From Ferranicluibacter rubi (GTDB lineage Bacteria > Pseudomonadota > Alphaproteobacteria > Rhizobiales > Rhizobiaceae): a DNA stretch of 64,000 nucleotides. The first letter of the stretch is position 1. Each line of letters opens with the position of its first letter. The stretch is from positions 1 through 64,000 of the forward strand of contig NZ_JAANCM010000017.1 of assembly GCF_011603255.1 (NCBI RefSeq), read 5' to 3'. Below, piece after piece: positions 53,656 to 61,152 of the stretch. The notes beneath the pieces are model-generated. The model did not search any database and was not told the DNA's origin. It saw only the letters and a program-made list of their open reading frames with translations. A program made the position numbers and the translations under genes.

Positions 53656-54282
53656 ATGATCAAGGCGGTTCTTTTCGACATGGACGGCGTTCTCATCGAT
53701 GCCAAGGAGTGGCATTACGAGACGCTGAACGACGCGCTGGCCGTCTTCGGCCTGAACATCAGCCGCACGGAGCACCTGGCGGTCTATGACGGCCTGCCGA
53801 CGCGCAAGAAGCTCGAAATGCTTTCGCGCACGCGGGGCCTGTCGCCCAAGCTGCACGACTTTCTCAACACGCTGAAGCAGCAGATGACCTACCGCGTCAT
53901 CGTGGAAAAGTGCCGGCCCGTCTTCCATCACGAATATGCGCTCGGCCGCCTGCAGCGGGAGGGCAAGCGCCTCGTCGTCTGCTCGAACTCCGTGCGCTCC
54001 ACGGTCGAAGCCATGATGCAGCAGTCCAACCTTCTCAAATATCTCGATTTCCTGCTCTCCAACCAGGACGTGGCCAAGGCGAAGCCGCACCCGGAAATCT
54101 ACCTCACGGCCATCGAGCGGCTGAAGCTGCAACCCCATGAGTGCCTGATCCTCGAGGATAACGAGCACGGCATTCAGGCGGCGCGCGCATCCGGCGCGCA
54201 TGTCATGGTCGTCGGCTCCGTCAACGACGTCAATTACGAGCGCATCGGCAAAGAAATCGCAGCAATAGAGGCCGTCCACTGA
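53656..54282 (+). CDS. HAD-superfamily phosphatase
   Basis: 208 residues. HAD motifs: FDMDGVLID (Asp8 nucleophile, Asp10 acid), VCSNS, Lys in AKAKPHPEIY and LEDNEHGIQAA. The cap is of the phosphoglycolate phosphatase/beta-phosphoglucomutase type. It would release phosphate from a small sugar or polyol phosphate. Its TGA shares one base with the ATG of the next gene, so it is translationally coupled to the double nucleotidyltransferase. Context points to nucleotide-sugar supply. Confidence 0.85.
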   Translation: MIKAVLFDMDGVLIDAKEWHYETLNDALAVFGLNISRTEHLAVYDGLPTRKKLEMLSRTRGLSPKLHDFLNTLKQQMTYRVIVEKCRPVFHHEYALGRLQREGKRLVVCSNSVRSTVEAMMQQSNLLKYLDFLLSNQDVAKAKPHPEIYLTAIERLKLQPHECLILEDNEHGIQAARASGAHVMVVGSVNDVNYERIGKEIAAIEAVH

Positions 54283-55775
54283 TGAGATATCTCATTCCGA
54301 TCGCGTCGAAGGACGATCTGTTCCCCAAGGAAGACTTTCATTTTCCCAAGCCGCTGATCGAAGTGGACGGGATTCCGATGATCGCGCTGGTCGTCGGAAG
54401 CATTCGCAAACGCGATCCCTCGGCACGCTTCATCTTCATCGTTCTGCGGCAGGACGTGCTCGAATACAGCCTCGACTCGATCCTGAAACTGATCGCCGGC
54501 GACGGCTGCACCGTCATCGAGCTCGGCAACCCGACGATGGGCGCCATCTGCTCGGCGCTGATGGCCATCGACCATATCGACGACGACGAACCTCTCGTCA
54601 TCTGCAACGGCGACCAGATCATCAATGCCGATCTCGGCGCCATCGCGGATTCCTTCTACCATTCGGACGCCGATGCCGGCGTGGTGACGTTTCCCTCCGT
54701 CCATCCGCGCTGGTCCTATGTGCGGGAGGATGCCGACGGCCGCGTCGTGGAAACGGCGGAAAAACGGGTGCTCAGCCGCAAGGCGATCGCCGGCTACTAC
54801 TACTTCCGCAAGGCACGTCAGTTCGTGGCCCTCGCGCAGGATTGCCTGCTGAAGTCGGACCCGATCGGCGGGAAATATTACCTGTCTCCCGTCCTCAACG
54901 AGGTCGTTCTCTCCGGCGGACGCATCGTCCAGTTCGAAATATCAGCGGAAAGCTACGTCTCGTTCTACTCCCCGAAGCGCGTCGAACTTTACCAGGCCGA
55001 GAACCAGGGCCGCATCGCGCCGCTCTCGCAGCCGAGCCCGGCCGTTCAGGTCGTCATTCCCATGGCAGGCCTCGGCAGCCGGTTTTCGCAGGCGGGCTAC
55101 ACCAAGCCGAAGCCCTTCATCGATGTCGATGGCGCGACGATGATCGAGCGGGTCATGGACAATCTGCGCGTCGACAACGGACGCTTCGTGCTGATTGCCC
55201 GTCGTGATCATCTGGTGGCCGAACCGCTGGTGGTCGAGGGCCTCCTGCGCCGCGGCGATCTGGTGTTCTCGCCCATCGATTTTACCACCGAGGGCGCCGC
55301 GTGCACGGTGCTGACGGCCCGGACGCATCTCGATCCCGACGCTCCGCTGATGATCGCCAATTGCGACCAGATCGTCGATTTCGACTGCAGCGCCTTCCTG
55401 GAAGACGCCATGAGACGCGACCTCGACGGCTCCATCCTCTGCTTCCGCGACGTCCATCGAGATCCGAAATGGTCTTTCGCACGCACGAACGACCAAGGAT
55501 ATGTCGAGGAGGTTCGCGAGAAGGTGGCGATTTCCGATCTGGCGACCGTCGGCATCTATTACTTCCGGCGCGCGCAGGCCTTCATCGATGCGTCGATCGA
55601 CATGATCACCGCCAACGACCGGTCGAACAACGAGTTCTACGTTTGCCCGGTCTACAACTATCTCCAGCGCCGCGGGGGCAAGATCGGCGTCTATGAAATC
55701 GCGGCGACGGCGATGCACGGGATCGGGACTCCAAACGATCTGGACGCCTATCTCGGGCTCCGCAAGATCGCATGA
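54282..55775 (+). CDS. Double nucleotidyltransferase (two fused NTP-transferase domains)
   Basis: 497 residues made of two homologous GT-A type nucleotidyltransferase domains, about 1-245 and 255-497. Domain 2 has the canonical loop (VVIPMAGLGSRF, 257-268, then KPKPFIDVDG). Domain 1 starts with IPIASKDDLFPKEDFHFPKP, in which the Gly-rich loop is replaced. Both keep the sugar-phosphate-side block (PLVICNGDQI and PLMIANCDQI) with the metal-binding Asp. The protein likely forms an NDP-sugar or CDP-alcohol; which half is active is inferred. Overlaps with both neighbours mean one operon. Confidence 0.8.
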   Translation: MRYLIPIASKDDLFPKEDFHFPKPLIEVDGIPMIALVVGSIRKRDPSARFIFIVLRQDVLEYSLDSILKLIAGDGCTVIELGNPTMGAICSALMAIDHIDDDEPLVICNGDQIINADLGAIADSFYHSDADAGVVTFPSVHPRWSYVREDADGRVVETAEKRVLSRKAIAGYYYFRKARQFVALAQDCLLKSDPIGGKYYLSPVLNEVVLSGGRIVQFEISAESYVSFYSPKRVELYQAENQGRIAPLSQPSPAVQVVIPMAGLGSRFSQAGYTKPKPFIDVDGATMIERVMDNLRVDNGRFVLIARRDHLVAEPLVVEGLLRRGDLVFSPIDFTTEGAACTVLTARTHLDPDAPLMIANCDQIVDFDCSAFLEDAMRRDLDGSILCFRDVHRDPKWSFARTNDQGYVEEVREKVAISDLATVGIYYFRRAQAFIDASIDMITANDRSNNEFYVCPVYNYLQRRGGKIGVYEIAATAMHGIGTPNDLDAYLGLRKIA

Positions 55776-56467
55776 AGTGCATCGTGCCGCTTGCCGGCCC
55801 GGATCTGTGGACCGAGAAACACGGCCTGCGGCCGCTTGTGAACCATGAGGGAACGCCCCTGATCGAGGCCGCCTTGCGGCCTCGCGCTTGGGGCCCCAGG
55901 CTTTCGCCGAGCGACTATGTCTTCGTCGTCCGCGAGACGACGGGACACCTCGATCTCGTCGCCTTCCTGAAAGACGCCTGGCCCGGCTGCCGGATCGTCA
56001 CGCTGTCGCATCTCAGCGCCGGCGCCCTGTTTTCCTGTCTCGCCGCAACGGCCCTCGTGCCGGCGGATGAACCGCTGATCATCGACCTTGCCGACGTTCT
56101 TTTCCACGAAGGCCCGGACGATCCCGCAGCCCTGTTCGCGCAAGGCCCGTACGGCGCCATCGTGCCCGTCTTTGCCTCAAGCGAACCGTGCTACAGCTAT
56201 CTGACGATCACCGACGGGCTGGTGACCAGGGCACGCGAAAAACAGGTGATCTCAAGCCACGCCTCGGCCGGCGTCTATATGTTCGGGAACATCGAAGTCT
56301 TCCTCAGCGCCAGCGCCCACAGCATCGCGCATCGCGACGAGCTCGCCCACAAGGGCAGCCTGTTCATCTGCCCGATGATCAACGGCGTCATCGCGGACGG
56401 ACACGCGGTCATCGCGCCGCACATTCCGGATTGCCAGCCTGTGGGTAAGATCTTTCACGACGCGTGA
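55772..56467 (+). CDS. Degenerate NTP-transferase-like protein
   Basis: 231 residues, starting MKCIVPLAGPDLWTEKHG with PLIEAAL later. The start has the fold pattern of nucleotidyltransferases but the loop is LAGPDLWTEKHG, not GxGxR, and the Asp block is PLIIDLADVLF. It is thus a third paralogous domain, likely catalytically altered. It overlaps the double enzyme by 4 bases. It may be a regulatory subunit or act on a different substrate. Confidence 0.7.
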   Translation: MKCIVPLAGPDLWTEKHGLRPLVNHEGTPLIEAALRPRAWGPRLSPSDYVFVVRETTGHLDLVAFLKDAWPGCRIVTLSHLSAGALFSCLAATALVPADEPLIIDLADVLFHEGPDDPAALFAQGPYGAIVPVFASSEPCYSYLTITDGLVTRAREKQVISSHASAGVYMFGNIEVFLSASAHSIAHRDELAHKGSLFICPMINGVIADGHAVIAPHIPDCQPVGKIFHDA

Positions 56468-56522
56468 CAGCGTTGAGGCGCGCGCCATCCGAATGTTTCC
56501 GGGCCGGACGGCGGCGTGGCCG

Positions 56523-57371
56523 CTACACCATGAGACCGTTGATATAGTCGCGGAGTTCGCACGCTTCCCGGGGGACGCGCTTGACGCTGAAGACGGCGTC
56601 GAGGACCGATGCGCCGATATGCGGCGACCGCAGCGCCCGCGGAATGCGGCGCGCAAAGACGGCACCTTTGCCCGCCCGCACGAGATCGACGACATCCGCG
56701 TTCATGTCGAGATTGTTGCAATAGTTGCACAGCGTGATCGGCTGGCCGACGGTCACGCCGGTCATGGCAAGGCGTGCGGCGAAGGTCGGAAGAATGACCT
56801 CCTCGACCGGGAAGCCGACCGAGGCCATCGGAAAATGTTCGATGAACGCCCGGGAAAGCTGGGAAAAGATATGCCGGCTGGCAAACTGACCTTCCGCCTG
56901 TCCCCCGAAAAACAGCGGCAGGCTCAAGGCCGAGAGAAATCCCTGCATGGAGGGGCGGTGGAGAAAGCTGTCGCGAAAAACGCCCCAGTCATTCGACGAA
57001 TCATAGACCTCCATCTGGGACCCGATATCATATTTTCCGACATAATCCGCGAGCCCGGGCTTCACGAGCATCTCGTTGGAGGAGATCAGGACGATCTTGT
57101 CGAACGCGACATTCATCTCCGTCGCATGGAGAAAGTTGCTGACATGGGTGTGCATGATCCCGGCCGACCACTGCGTTTCGTAGGAGTTCGGATTGACCAG
57201 AACGTTCTCCGCCGCGCACAGCGCCCGAAACGCCTCCTTCTCCGCCAGAGCACCGGCGGAGACATGCAGGCAGATGACCGAGCCGGGGCAGAAATAGTCG
57301 ATATTCCTGATCTGCTCGAGAACGATGTCGGGCCGCTCGTGAACCGGAAGCGAGAAAAGAAGCCTGCTCAT
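56523..57371 (-). CDS. Unrecognised protein, possibly glycosyltransferase-like
   Basis: 282 residues. The start (RLLFSLPVHERPDIVLEQIRNI) and AFDKIVLISSNEMLVKPG look like glycosyltransferases of the beta-GlcNAc transferase kind, but no clear DxD is visible and I cannot assign a family. No signal peptide or membrane helix. It converges on the nucleotidyltransferase operon with 55 bases between stops, and so could use or supply the same surface-sugar pathway. Function is not established. Confidence 0.6.
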   Translation of the reverse strand: MSRLLFSLPVHERPDIVLEQIRNIDYFCPGSVICLHVSAGALAEKEAFRALCAAENVLVNPNSYETQWSAGIMHTHVSNFLHATEMNVAFDKIVLISSNEMLVKPGLADYVGKYDIGSQMEVYDSSNDWGVFRDSFLHRPSMQGFLSALSLPLFFGGQAEGQFASRHIFSQLSRAFIEHFPMASVGFPVEEVILPTFAARLAMTGVTVGQPITLCNYCNNLDMNADVVDLVRAGKGAVFARRIPRALRSPHIGASVLDAVFSVKRVPREACELRDYINGLMV

Positions 57372-57553
57372 AACGCACCATTCCCATCGATCATCATCAC
57401 ACCGGCCACACGAACAGGAGTCGCGCAGTGTGGACGTCTTACGTATCGCGGCAATCTGTCGTCAGACTGGAAGCGCCGTTTGTCGAAACCGTAAGGGTTA
57501 AAGGGAGCTAAAACTCGCGGCCTGACGCTAGACTGTATGATTCAAGATATGAG

Positions 57554-57628
57554 TGGCTGGGGCGCCAGGATTCGAACCTGGGAATGCCGGTACCAAAAAC
57601 CGGTGCCTTACCGCTTGGCGACGCCCCA
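57554..57628 (-). tRNA. tRNA-Gln (TTG)
   Basis: 75 bases on the minus strand. Acceptor stem TGGGGCG pairs with CGCCCCA, discriminator G and encoded CCA follow. The anticodon arm is CCGGT-TTTTGGT-ACCGG with anticodon TTG, and the T arm has GGTTCGAATCC. The order and length match E. coli tRNA-Gln. Confidence 0.97.
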
Positions 57629-57862
57629 TTGCCGGCCCGGGTGCGGTGATGTCCGGGTGTTGGGCTGATAGCAAAGCGTGAGGGCGGGGACAACGGGTAA
57701 GTTTGGCCGGGCGTAAGTTTGTCTTGCGGGGGACGTTGGACGGGGAGCCATGTTTGACCGGGCGTTCCGTTTACGCGGGCGGCGATTTCGGTTCGGGAAT
57801 TTTTGGGCTAGGGTCGACCTTGAAGCGCCCGCGCAGTGCGGGCGTCTTCGCAAGGAGAGACG

Positions 57863-57989
57863 GATGGTGGGATATCGGGCTCGGATGCCGGCGCGGCCGA
57901 CGGGGATCGGCGACGATGCCGGGGTGGAGCACACTGTCGTCAATGCCGACATCGCCCCCCTGCGCTTCATCGAGATCGAACGGACATGA
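57863..57989 (+). CDS. Possible short coupled ORF before the MBL gene
   Basis: 41 residues from ATG 57863, with AAGGAG about six bases upstream, to TGA overlapping the MBL start as ATGA. Contains RMPARPTGIGDDAGVEHTVV and ends FIEIERT. No family is recognised. The strong ribosome site and ATGA overlap argue for translation, perhaps as a leader for coupling. Coding value is uncertain. Confidence 0.4.
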
Positions 57990-58924
57990 GCGGTGCGCCC
58001 TTGGAGACCGAGGACGAGCCGCATTTCGAGCGCGCTTTCGAGCCTGCGCACGGGCAGGCCATCGCCGTTGCCGATGGCGTGCGGCGGATCACGGTGAACA
58101 ACCCCGGGCCGTTCACCTTTCACGGCACCAACAGCTATATTGTGGGCGAGCGCACGCTGGCGGTGATCGATCCCGGTCCGCTGGACGATGCGCATCTGGC
58201 CGCCCTCCTGCGGGCGATCGACGGGCGGCCGGTCAGCCATATTCTCGTCAGCCATACGCATCGCGATCATGCGCCGCTGGCCCGGGTTCTGCAGGAAAAG
58301 GTGGGCGGGGTGATCGCGGCGGAAGGTCCGCATCGGCCGTCCCGGACGCTTCACGACGGCGAGGTCAATCCGTTTTCGGAAAGCGCCGACATGGATTTCG
58401 TGCCCGATCTGGCGCTTGCCGACGGCGCGACCATCGAGGGCGACGGCTGGGCGCTGACGGCGCTCGCCACACCGGGCCATACGGCGAACCATCTCTCCTT
58501 CGCGCTGAATGGCACCGGCATCGTCTTTTCCGCCGATCATGTGATGGCCTGGGCGACGAGCATCGTCGCGCCCCCGGATGGCGCGATGCGCGACTACATG
58601 GCCTCGCTCGACAAGATGCTGGCGCGCGACGACCGGCTCTATCTGCCGGGCCATGGCGGACCGGTGAGCGAGCCGGCGAAATTCCTGCGCGGCCTGCGCG
58701 CCCACCGGCGCATGCGCGAGCGCGGCGTGCTGGAGCGCATTCGCCGCGGCGACTCTGGGATTTCCGAGATCGTGCAGGCGCTCTATGCCTCCACCGATCC
58801 CCGGCTGCACGGGGCGGCGGCCCTCTCCGTGCTGGCACATCTGGAGGATCTGGTGGAGCGAGGCCTCGTGATGACCGACGGGCCGCCCGCGCTGATGGGG
58901 CACTATCGGCTGGCGGGGGATTGA
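57986..58924 (+). CDS. MBL-fold metallohydrolase (LACTB2-like)
   Basis: 312 residues. The zinc-binding HTHRDH (SHTHRDHAP), a later His in TPGHTANHLSF, Asp in FSADHVM and His in LPGHGGPV give a full dinuclear site. The C-terminal 60 residues are a winged-helix-like LACTB2 C-terminal domain. LACTB2 relatives are RNA or ester hydrolases; the substrate here is unknown. It follows a possible short ORF with a 4-base overlap. Confidence 0.87.
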   Translation: MSGAPLETEDEPHFERAFEPAHGQAIAVADGVRRITVNNPGPFTFHGTNSYIVGERTLAVIDPGPLDDAHLAALLRAIDGRPVSHILVSHTHRDHAPLARVLQEKVGGVIAAEGPHRPSRTLHDGEVNPFSESADMDFVPDLALADGATIEGDGWALTALATPGHTANHLSFALNGTGIVFSADHVMAWATSIVAPPDGAMRDYMASLDKMLARDDRLYLPGHGGPVSEPAKFLRGLRAHRRMRERGVLERIRRGDSGISEIVQALYASTDPRLHGAAALSVLAHLEDLVERGLVMTDGPPALMGHYRLAGD

Positions 58925-59170
58925 AGGCCGGGCTCTCCGCCTCCCCGTTATTCCCGACGTGATACGGAGGCCATCCAGCGCACGTTCCTGGTCAGCAAAG
59001 ATGCTTCTTGACCTGACGGACGTCAGGTCGCTGGTTTGCGGCTCAAGGCCGGAATGACGGAAGTTGGGGCTGCCGCCCGTGATACGGTTTCCGGCTGATC
59101 GCGTTCCGCGAACCGGACACAAGAACCATCGAAAATCTCTGGCCGGAAGGCCGGATTTTCAATGGACGGA

Positions 59171-59205
59171 ATACGGTTTCCGGTCTGATCAACCGGAAAC
59201 CGTAT
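59171..59205. repeat. Dispersed palindrome (ATACGGTTTCCGG type)
   Basis: Perfect 13-base arms (59171-59183 and 59193-59205) around nine bases. It contains the same core as 50326-50350. A degenerate copy lies at about 59082-59117 in the same gap (58925-59265), which holds no gene I can support. Confidence 0.65.
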
Positions 59206-59265
59206 GACATTTCCGCCAAACCACCGGCGGCGTTTCGCCGACCGTCGGGCGGACATAACCCTGCC

Positions 59266-60273
59266 TCAGTCTCCCGCGATCCCCAGCAGCTCCGCGTCGA
59301 GCGCGTGGAGGAAGCGTTCGGCCGTGGCGGCGTCGAGGCCGAGGTCGTGGTAACCGAGGCGGGAGGCGACGCGGATGTCGACGAAGGTGGTCTCGGATTC
59401 CTCGCGAAGACGGATGACGAGGTCGAAACGGAAGCCGGCGATGCGGCTGCGGCTTTCGCCCTGCAGAAGGATGTCACCGGCTTTTCGGCCGGGCGGCAGG
59501 GGGCCCGCATCCTGCTTCGGTCGCGAGAGCGGAATGGGGACCGGTCCCGGATCCCGCGCGGCGGGGGTGTTGCGGCCACCTTTTCCCGTCGGCGTTTTGC
59601 CCGCGGCCTTACTTGTGGCCTTGTCGGTGGCCTTATCGGTGGCCTTGCCGGGCGCATCGCGCAGGGCGTCGGCCGGGGGCTCCGACCGCAAAGCGAGATC
59701 CTCGAAATCCGGCTCGGCATTCTCAAGGCCCTCTTCCGCGACGATGGCGATGCCCGACTGGTCGGCGACCGTGCGCACGCCGGTCAGTACTCGGTCGAGC
59801 GCGCCGTCGTAGCGACGTCCCGTGAGGGCGGGATAGGCGTTCGCCTGGGCCTGCCGGTCGGCAACGACGGGGGCTGCCGGGGTCAGCCAGCCCGTCTCGA
59901 TCGGACGGTCGCGGATGAAGGGCGGCGGCGTTGCAAGGTCGGTGGAGACATCGGTGATCGCGGGCTTCGCCATCACCTGCGAGAGAACGAGCCCGGCGGC
60001 GGCCAGCGGGAGGGACGCATAGAGCAAGGCCATGGTGGACGCGATGCCGCCGACCGCCGCCACCTGCCACAGGCGGACGAAGCCGACGACGGAGAGGAGG
60101 ACGGCCACCAGCGCCAGCCCGGCACTGGCGAGGGCGAGCGTCACGAAGAGCGTGCTGGAAAGCGAGCCGAAGCGGTGGGCCGCGAGCGACAGGACGAAGA
60201 CGACGAAGGCCAGCCGCGCGACATGGCGCGCCCAGCGGGCGGCGTAGGATATCGGGCGCTCATAGGTGATCAT
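59266..60273 (-). CDS. DUF1499 membrane protein
   Basis: 335 residues. Three membrane helices in the first 110 residues, then a DUF1499 domain (RRYDGALDRVLTGVRTVADQ to FRFDLVIRLREESETTFVDIRVASRLGYHDLG). The domain is interrupted by a low-complexity Lys/Ala/Thr insert (about 215-240) with KATDKATDKATSK. Function of DUF1499 is unknown. Nothing is co-transcribed with it. Confidence 0.8.
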   Translation of the reverse strand: MITYERPISYAARWARHVARLAFVVFVLSLAAHRFGSLSSTLFVTLALASAGLALVAVLLSVVGFVRLWQVAAVGGIASTMALLYASLPLAAAGLVLSQVMAKPAITDVSTDLATPPPFIRDRPIETGWLTPAAPVVADRQAQANAYPALTGRRYDGALDRVLTGVRTVADQSGIAIVAEEGLENAEPDFEDLALRSEPPADALRDAPGKATDKATDKATSKAAGKTPTGKGGRNTPAARDPGPVPIPLSRPKQDAGPLPPGRKAGDILLQGESRSRIAGFRFDLVIRLREESETTFVDIRVASRLGYHDLGLDAATAERFLHALDAELLGIAGD

Positions 60274-60759
60274 TGTCGGCCGAACCTCTGTCTCTGCCTT
60301 TGTCCGGCCGATGCGCCGTTACCCCGTCCCTTGAGCCTGTCAGGAAACCCGGCGGCTGTGAGGCGGCTCTTCAAACAGTCTCTTACACCAAGTCTCGCCG
60401 ATAAAAACCTGCCGGAAAGCGTCGCATGGGCAACATGCCATCGCCGAAAACCCGATGGCACCTGACCCGCGCGGTCGCTCTCATCGAGACCCGTCATCTC
60501 CCATCCAAGGCTGATTCCGCCCATGACGCAACAGAGGACGGTGTGTTTGGGCAAGCCCCTGCCCTTTCCCGCTCGCGACATCCGGAACCTTTCCGTGCAT
60601 GCGGCGTTGGTAAGCGCTTCACGATCTTCCGCAACCGGGAGACGCGTTGCCACGGAATTGCCATTCTTGTTAACAAGATTATCGATGAACTTGGGCCTGC
60701 AAGACCACGGCTGGGCCCTTATTCCACCGGATCTGGCCGGTTGCGAAGGGATGACGACC
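60274..60759. other. Intergenic region, nothing identified
   Basis: 486 bases between divergent genes. A frame in phase with the next gene runs from ATG 60523 without a ribosome site. No repeat or RNA fold is plain. Confidence 0.4.
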
Positions 60760-61143
60760 ATGCGTTCTCACGATATCGAAACCCAGGCCGCTCCGCCCAC
60801 GCCGGAGGGCAGCGAGCTCGAATTCACGATGGAAATGCTGGAGCTGGAACTGTCGCTCGACGGCACGGCACCGGATGGCGACGACTTTTCCGACAGGGTG
60901 CGCGCCGCTGCGACCGACCTCAAGGGGGCGTTTCTCTTCGATCTCCCCGCCTCCGGCCTCGTCGAGAACTGCGAGCGGATCGCCGTCTTGCGGATCCCGC
61001 GCGACAGCGGCACGGGCAGCGAGACGATCTTCGCCTGTCTGGAAGCCGATGGCACCTCGATCCGGATCGAGAAGCCGAACGAGCGCACCATGGGCCTTGC
61101 CAGCTTCGCGCAGGCCTTCGTGGATGTGTTCCAGCGGATGTAG
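60760..61143 (+). CDS. Acidic hypothetical protein
   Basis: 127 residues. Acidic first half (EGSELEFTMEMLELELSL) and a compact second half with strands (RIAVLRIPRDSG, IFACLEADGTSIRIEK) ending FAQAFVDVFQRM. No family recognised. ATG 60760 has GAAGGG at suitable spacing; ATG 60751 is too close to it. It converges on the GGDEF gene with 9 bases between stops. Confidence 0.6.
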   Translation: MRSHDIETQAAPPTPEGSELEFTMEMLELELSLDGTAPDGDDFSDRVRAAATDLKGAFLFDLPASGLVENCERIAVLRIPRDSGTGSETIFACLEADGTSIRIEKPNERTMGLASFAQAFVDVFQRM

Positions 61144-61152
61144 GCAGCAGCC

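Noticed and set aside
53007-57371. Whole cassette as an O-methyl phosphoramidate pathway as in Campylobacter
   Set aside because: That pathway needs glutamine kinase and amidotransferase genes, which are not present here; only the cytidylyltransferase-like element would be shared.
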